Source of the DNA: Burkholderiales bacterium
Lineage (GTDB): Bacteria; Pseudomonadota; Gammaproteobacteria; Burkholderiales; Burkholderiaceae_D
Assembly: GCA_016197345.1 (NCBI GenBank)
Contig: JACPVY010000078.1
Coordinates: 1 to 8,943, forward strand
Direction: 5' to 3'
Length of the DNA stretch: 8,943 nucleotides
Shown here: positions 6,049-8,943 of the stretch, piece by piece
How positions within the stretch are numbered: the stretch's first letter is position 1
Layout of the letters: each line of letters begins with the position of its first letter
Notes under the pieces: model-generated
Told to the model about the DNA's origin: nothing
What the model saw: only the letters and a program-made list of their open reading frames with translations
The model's database searches: none
Position numbers and translations under genes: made by a program

Positions 6049-7257
6049 TTAATATTCGTAATATGCGCTAAATGTTACTGCAGTGGCGCGATAGTCGCGT
6101 AAAACCAGATTGGAACTCAGATTATCATGCGACAAAGCGGCACTCATTTGCATCTTTGCGATCGGGGCATAGGTCAAGGTCAGACCTGCGCTAGAAAATT
6201 TATCAACTTGATTAAAATTAATTCCCTGAATGCCAATCGGCGTCCGCTTTTCATAGCGCAGCAAGCCTTCCAAGCGCATTTTGGCGGAAATACTCATCGT
6301 TGGTGCTAACCGCAAGCCATTCGTAATTTGGTAATTCGTCGTCAAATTATCAGTAGCATCAATTTCATGCCACACCACGCCAGTCATTTCTATCTTGCCA
6401 GTAGGCGCCCAAATCACCGTGACACGGCCATTCGCCCCTTGAAAATCGCGCTGTGGCAAGACTTCATGCTTTTGCTTGACCATACCTGCCAACACTTGCA
6501 CTTGCGTTTTGCCCGTCACGCGCCAATCCAAGCGCAATTTCAATTCATCCGTTTTTTTATTATTGATGACGTTTTGCGACTGAAATTGTTCGGCATTGGG
6601 AAATTTATCTTCACCATGGCGCATCACGACGCCTATGATATTGCCGCTAATGGGCAAATAATCGAGGCCAAACTCAGTTTGCGTTTGCGTTCTGTTTTTG
6701 AATTTTTGCTTATCTAAATCGTATTCCAGCTTATTGCCGCTGACGCCGCCGCGAATGCGCCAGCTTGGATGGAACAACCACACCAGATCCGCATTGGCTC
6801 TTTTTTGCAAACGCAGATTGCGCACGTTTTCATGGAATTCGGTATAGGGCGTCAAGGTGTTATCGGTTGAAGCGCCGATATTGCCCCACAAATGGCTACC
6901 CACCCGCCATTTCCAATTGGCTTGCGCATCACGGCTATCGAAATCAAGCATCTTGTAATGGCTGTAATTACTATGCGATAAACCAACACGCCCAGTAAAC
7001 TTTTGCAAGCCCACTTCTTTTTCAAAGGCCAAGCCAACTACCGTTTGCAGCGAAGAATCGCCCCGCGGTTCATCTGGGTTTTGCACTTGTGCGTCAGCGA
7101 CGCGAAATAAATTGCTATCGTGGGAATAGGACACATTGACGTAGGGGGTGAGCACTTTGCTACTTTGTGCTGCGGCATCTGCAGCCACTACTAACAACAG
7201 CAAAGTCGCTGCAGACATAGTACGCGGCATGATGTGCTTTTTATCAAACTTTCCCAC
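6049..7257 (-). CDS. epsL: EpsL, outer-membrane beta-barrel protein of the EPS operon
   Basis: With the chosen GTG start (7257-7255) the product is 402 aa. This start has GAGGA at 7267-7263 five bases upstream, and gives a good signal peptide: basic n-region MGKFDKKHIMPRT, Ala/Leu/Val core and cleavage near ADAAAQ (about residue 30). An ATG at 7338 would add a second hydrophobic segment and has no ribosome site; an ATG at 7230 is also possible but lacks one. The mature part begins PYVNVSYSHDSNLFRV and then alternates polar and hydrophobic residues in strand-like runs, with many aromatic residues at strand ends. It closes with TFSAYYEY, an aromatic C-terminus typical of outer-membrane barrels. 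It resembles the EpsL family (TIGR03014) found in XrtB-linked eps loci. Its exact function is not established; a role in EPS passage across the outer membrane is inferred from location and neighbours. Confidence 0.88.
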   Translation of the reverse strand: MGKFDKKHIMPRTMSAATLLLLVVAADAAAQSSKVLTPYVNVSYSHDSNLFRVADAQVQNPDEPRGDSSLQTVVGLAFEKEVGLQKFTGRVGLSHSNYSHYKMLDFDSRDAQANWKWRVGSHLWGNIGASTDNTLTPYTEFHENVRNLRLQKRANADLVWLFHPSWRIRGGVSGNKLEYDLDKQKFKNRTQTQTEFGLDYLPISGNIIGVVMRHGEDKFPNAEQFQSQNVINNKKTDELKLRLDWRVTGKTQVQVLAGMVKQKHEVLPQRDFQGANGRVTVIWAPTGKIEMTGVVWHEIDATDNLTTNYQITNGLRLAPTMSISAKMRLEGLLRYEKRTPIGIQGINFNQVDKFSSAGLTLTYAPIAKMQMSAALSHDNLSSNLVLRDYRATAVTFSAYYEY

Positions 7258-7346
7258 AATGTTCCTCAAATAAACGGCAATTAAAACAGCAATTAGTACA
7301 GCAAATAAGGCGACAACTGCGCAGCAATGTAAGAGCATTCGATACG

Positions 7347-7367
7347 CTAGCGCACCGTCGGCGCTAG
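7347..7367 (-). other. Hairpin directly after the CAAX-like protease gene
   Basis: Perfect 7-bp arms CTAGCGC (7347-7353) and GCGCTAG (7361-7367) enclose a 7-nt loop, four bases after the protease stop. The stem is GC-rich but has no T-run on either side, so full termination is unlikely. It could partially attenuate transcription or protect the upstream message. The rest of the 114-bp gap before the epsL GTG shows no clear promoter. Confidence 0.4.
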
Positions 7368-7371
7368 TGGC

Positions 7372-8037
7372 TTACCAATATTGCCAGCTACCAGTCAAGA
7401 TGACCCAGACACCCAGCACGCCATTGGTAATCCCATGCGATAGCACGGGCGCCCACAAATTGCGGCAACGCATGTACAGCAAACCATAGGCTAAGCCAGC
7501 GAGCAAGCCAGCGAACCATAATGTATGCTCAATCGCAAACACGCCCGAAACTAACAGCAAATAATGCCAAGGAATTTGCTGCGGTTCGACTTGTTGAAAT
7601 TTGGGATTGGCCATCCAGCGCATCAAAAACGAACGGAAAAACAATTCTTCCATCACTGGCACTACGAGTGCCGCGCCCGCCAAGCGGATGACGACAAAAA
7701 ACCAATCTAGGCTACCTTGCGGGCTGCGCGGATCATAGCCGCTGCTAGTCCCCATCACCATCCATTTCATATTGGCGTTGATCCAGATGATGAAAATCAC
7801 GACGCCCACAGCAATGGCAATGGCCGCGCTAGAGACTTTCAAGCGCTGGCGCAATTCATCATAATCTTGCCGAAAATACAGCAGCACACTCAAAACGGCG
7901 ATAATTTTGGCGGGATAAATCCAGCGCAAATCGCTCGCATTTACTCCCACATATTTACGCAAAACATCTTCCAGCACCATGAACAGCATATACGTGGCGA
8001 ATGGCATGATGCGACTCAAGGCACTACGTTCAAACAT
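7372..8037 (-). CDS. CPBP-family intramembrane protease, exosortase-associated (CAAX prenyl protease-related)
   Basis: This 221-aa polytopic membrane protein has about six hydrophobic segments (roughly 10-24, 38-55, 70-87, 112-128, 158-190, 195-216). The three CPBP/Abi signatures are intact: EELFFR (E130, E131, R135), FAIEH (F167, H171) and HGITN (H201, N205). These residues are thought to form the glutamate-centred active site of Rce1-like proteases. The VPVMEELFFRSFLMRW core fits the short CAAX-related family often found beside exosortases (TIGR03008 type). Its substrate is unknown; processing of a sorted PEP-CTERM protein or of a C-terminal signal is plausible from context only. No strong ribosome site is visible before the ATG. 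It is followed by a hairpin and then epsL, so it may be the first gene of the eps transcript. Confidence 0.88.
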   Translation of the reverse strand: MFERSALSRIMPFATYMLFMVLEDVLRKYVGVNASDLRWIYPAKIIAVLSVLLYFRQDYDELRQRLKVSSAAIAIAVGVVIFIIWINANMKWMVMGTSSGYDPRSPQGSLDWFFVVIRLAGAALVVPVMEELFFRSFLMRWMANPKFQQVEPQQIPWHYLLLVSGVFAIEHTLWFAGLLAGLAYGLLYMRCRNLWAPVLSHGITNGVLGVWVILTGSWQYW

Positions 8038-8324
8038 GGCGGCTCTTTAGGAAAGATTTTTGCAAGCGGAAAACAGCGTTTCCGCACTTGTACACATTTG
8101 CATACCACTAGGAAGGATGATGAAGCTAGGCAATCTCGGCAAGCCTACATGACATACCACGATCAGAAACTGGTTAGTGTGTATGCTTTTCACAACAAAG
8201 ACCATAATGATAGCAAAATTTTCAAACTATCGGGGAGAAATTCACACACAATGCTTATCTTTTTATCTTCTTTTTTTGCCTACATCTCCTACAAAAACAG
8301 ATAAGTCAGACACTTTTTTTGATC
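8038..8324 (-). other. Intergenic region between the RidA-like gene and the CAAX-like protease
   Basis: No credible gene is seen in these 287 bp. Close to the protease start is a perfect 7-bp hairpin, GCGGAAA (8066-8072) with TTTCCGC (8079-8085), extendable by three pairs across a two-base bulge. It could be a leader structure. The ridA-proximal part holds homopolymer runs (T-runs at 8270-8277 and 8313-8320 on the plus strand) and a CTTATCT/AGATAAG inverted repeat (8254-8260, 8299-8305). None forms a GC-rich terminator. A promoter for the protease gene should lie here, but I could not find a pair of good -35 and -10 boxes. Confidence 0.5.
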
Positions 8325-8717
8325 TCAATCTGGCACGACTGCCGTTACTTCTATCTCTACTTTGGCGCGCTCTTCCAACAACGCCGCCACCTGTAGCACC
8401 GACATTGCTGGGTAATGCGCACCGATGATTTCGCGGTAAATCGCGCCGATGGCTTGGCGCTGCTGCAGATATTCCTCTTTATCGACTAGATACCACGTCA
8501 TGCGCACGATATGTTCGGGCCTGGCGCCACCCTCGGCGAGCACTGCGACGATGTTCGCGAGGGCCTGGCGGACCTGGCCGGCGAGGTCGTCGGTGCGAAA
8601 CTGCTCGTTCGCGTCCCAGCCGACCTGCCCCGCTACGAAGACCATGGTGCCGCGTGCGGCGATCCCGTTCGAGTATCCCTTGGGCCGGCGCCAGCCGGGC
8701 GGTTGCAAGACTTGCAT
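8325..8717 (-). CDS. RidA/YjgF/UK114-family protein lacking the catalytic arginine
   Basis: This 130-aa protein has the usual Rid length and fold landmarks: GYSNGIAARGTMVFVAGQ (14-31), the QVRQALANIVAVLAEGG helix (48-64), IVRMTWYLVD (70-79) and the C-terminal strand KVEIEVTAVV (119-128). Active RidA enzymes, which hydrolyse reactive enamines and imines, use an Arg in a PARS-like motif; here it is YPAMS with Met at 105, as in the Rid4-7 type subfamilies. Imine deaminase activity is therefore unlikely and the true role is unknown. AAAGGGGG at 8729-8722 is a good ribosome site for the ATG. It is not a known EPS gene and 287 bp separate it from the protease. Base composition changes inside the gene: about 72% G+C for 8521-8700 (N-terminal part) against about 54% for 8341-8520. 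Confidence 0.93.
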   Translation of the reverse strand: MQVLQPPGWRRPKGYSNGIAARGTMVFVAGQVGWDANEQFRTDDLAGQVRQALANIVAVLAEGGARPEHIVRMTWYLVDKEEYLQQRQAIGAIYREIIGAHYPAMSVLQVAALLEERAKVEIEVTAVVPD

Positions 8718-8771
8718 CGTGCCCCCTTTCTGTTGTTTTACGTCTACTTTTGTATCCCGTATGCAGCGCGG

Positions 8772-8800
8772 GATATCGGGAGAAATCGCATAAGTTGCAA
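8772..8800 (-). promoter_or_regulatory. Possible sigma-70 promoter of the RidA-like gene
   Basis: On the minus strand TTGCAA (8800-8795) and GATATC (8777-8772) are 17 bp apart, giving a weak -35/-10 pair. It predicts a start near 8765, about 48 nt before the ATG. Four of six and three of six bases match consensus, so it would probably need an activator. Confidence 0.3.
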
Positions 8801-8827
8801 TTGGATGCGTGGAAACTGGGATGCCGA

Positions 8828-8841
8828 TTGACCTAGATCAA
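8828..8841. promoter_or_regulatory. FNR/Anr/Dnr-type binding box
   Basis: TTGACCTAGATCAA is a 14-bp near-palindrome that fits the TTGAY-N4-RTCAA pattern of the FNR/Anr/Dnr (CRP-superfamily) oxygen and nitric-oxide regulators, with one base off the TTGAT-N4-ATCAA core. Its centre is about 70 bp upstream of the start predicted for the RidA-like gene. It could equally serve a gene on the plus strand beyond the window edge. Confidence 0.5.
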
Positions 8842-8943
8842 GAGCGTTGAATCTTTGAGGGTTTGGAATGTCGCCCAGTTGCACTGCACCAATCCGGAAC
8901 GCGCCATCCAGACCCCTTTACTGCGTACCGAATACGGTATACA
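8842..8943. other. Undefined right edge
   Basis: All three plus-strand frames are open to the window end from within this stretch, so coding cannot be judged. One ATG at 8868 has GAGGG seven bases upstream and could begin a plus-strand gene divergent from the RidA-like gene, but its 25 visible residues match nothing I recognise. A small inverted repeat, TACCG-AATA-CGGTA (8926-8939), overlaps GTATAC at the edge. Confidence 0.25.

Noticed and set aside
8047..8103. 18-codon upstream frame just before the protease start
   Set aside because: There is no ribosome site and no reason beyond position to think it is translated.
7717..8304. 195-codon plus-strand frame across the protease gene and the following gap
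   Set aside because: It mostly mirrors the antisense of the protease gene, has a His/Gln-rich composition typical of such shadows, and shows no ribosome site or recognisable domain.
8449..8836. Plus-strand frames antisense to the RidA-like gene
   Set aside because: They arise from the high G+C of this segment; the minus-strand frame has a full family match and a good ribosome site.
8868..8943. Start of a plus-strand gene at the right edge
   Set aside because: Only 25 residues are visible, all three frames are open, and no family is recognisable; kept only as an undefined region.
1..8943. CRISPR arrays, insertion sequences, tRNA or rRNA genes
   Set aside because: I saw no regular direct repeats with spacers, no transposase frame with terminal repeats, and no tRNA or rRNA signature on either strand.

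Overview
The window is part of an exopolysaccharide (EPS) biosynthesis and export locus of the Methylobacillus Eps type, linked to an exosortase of the XrtB class. Every convincing gene lies on the minus strand, so transcription runs from right to left. The gene set (EpsB, EpsD, EpsE, EpsF, EpsG, EpsL, exosortase start, CAAX-like protease) and a G+C content near one half suggest a Gram-negative betaproteobacterium, perhaps a moderate-G+C member of the Oxalobacteraceae. The taxonomic placement is inference from gene content, not a search result.

Layout in transcription order. At 8842-8943 there is an undefined edge with no secure gene. A RidA/YjgF-family gene (8717-8325) has an FNR-type palindrome upstream and a sharp internal G+C step. 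A 287-bp gap follows. Then comes a CPBP/CAAX-like membrane protease of the exosortase-associated type (8037-7372), epsL for an outer-membrane beta-barrel protein (start best placed at a GTG at 7257), and epsB for the undecaprenyl-phosphate sugar phosphotransferase (6010-4628). A 283-bp gap carries a consensus -10 box, inverted repeats and a long leader. After it come the two halves of a broken or split epsD (4344-4060 and 4063-3632), a terminator-like hairpin, epsE (3467-2595), epsF (2480-1047), epsG (1050-103, overlapping epsF by ATGA), and the first 33 codons of what is probably exosortase xrtB (100-1).

How they should work together: EpsB loads the first sugar phosphate on undecaprenyl phosphate at the inner membrane. 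EpsF (Wzz-like co-polymerase) and EpsG (BY-kinase-like partner) set chain length. EpsE (Wza-like) and the EpsL barrel handle the periplasm and outer membrane, and EpsD is a lipoprotein parvulin-type foldase. The exosortase and possibly the CAAX-like protease belong to the PEP-CTERM protein-sorting arm usually found with these EPS genes.

The main oddities are: EpsG joins a tandem MshEN-like repeat (the fold that binds c-di-GMP in MshE) to a nucleotide-binding domain whose Walker A lysine, Walker A' aspartate and Walker B signature are all changed; epsD appears to have lost about 75-80 codons and been split into two overlapping frames; and the RidA-like protein has Met where active family members have the catalytic Arg.
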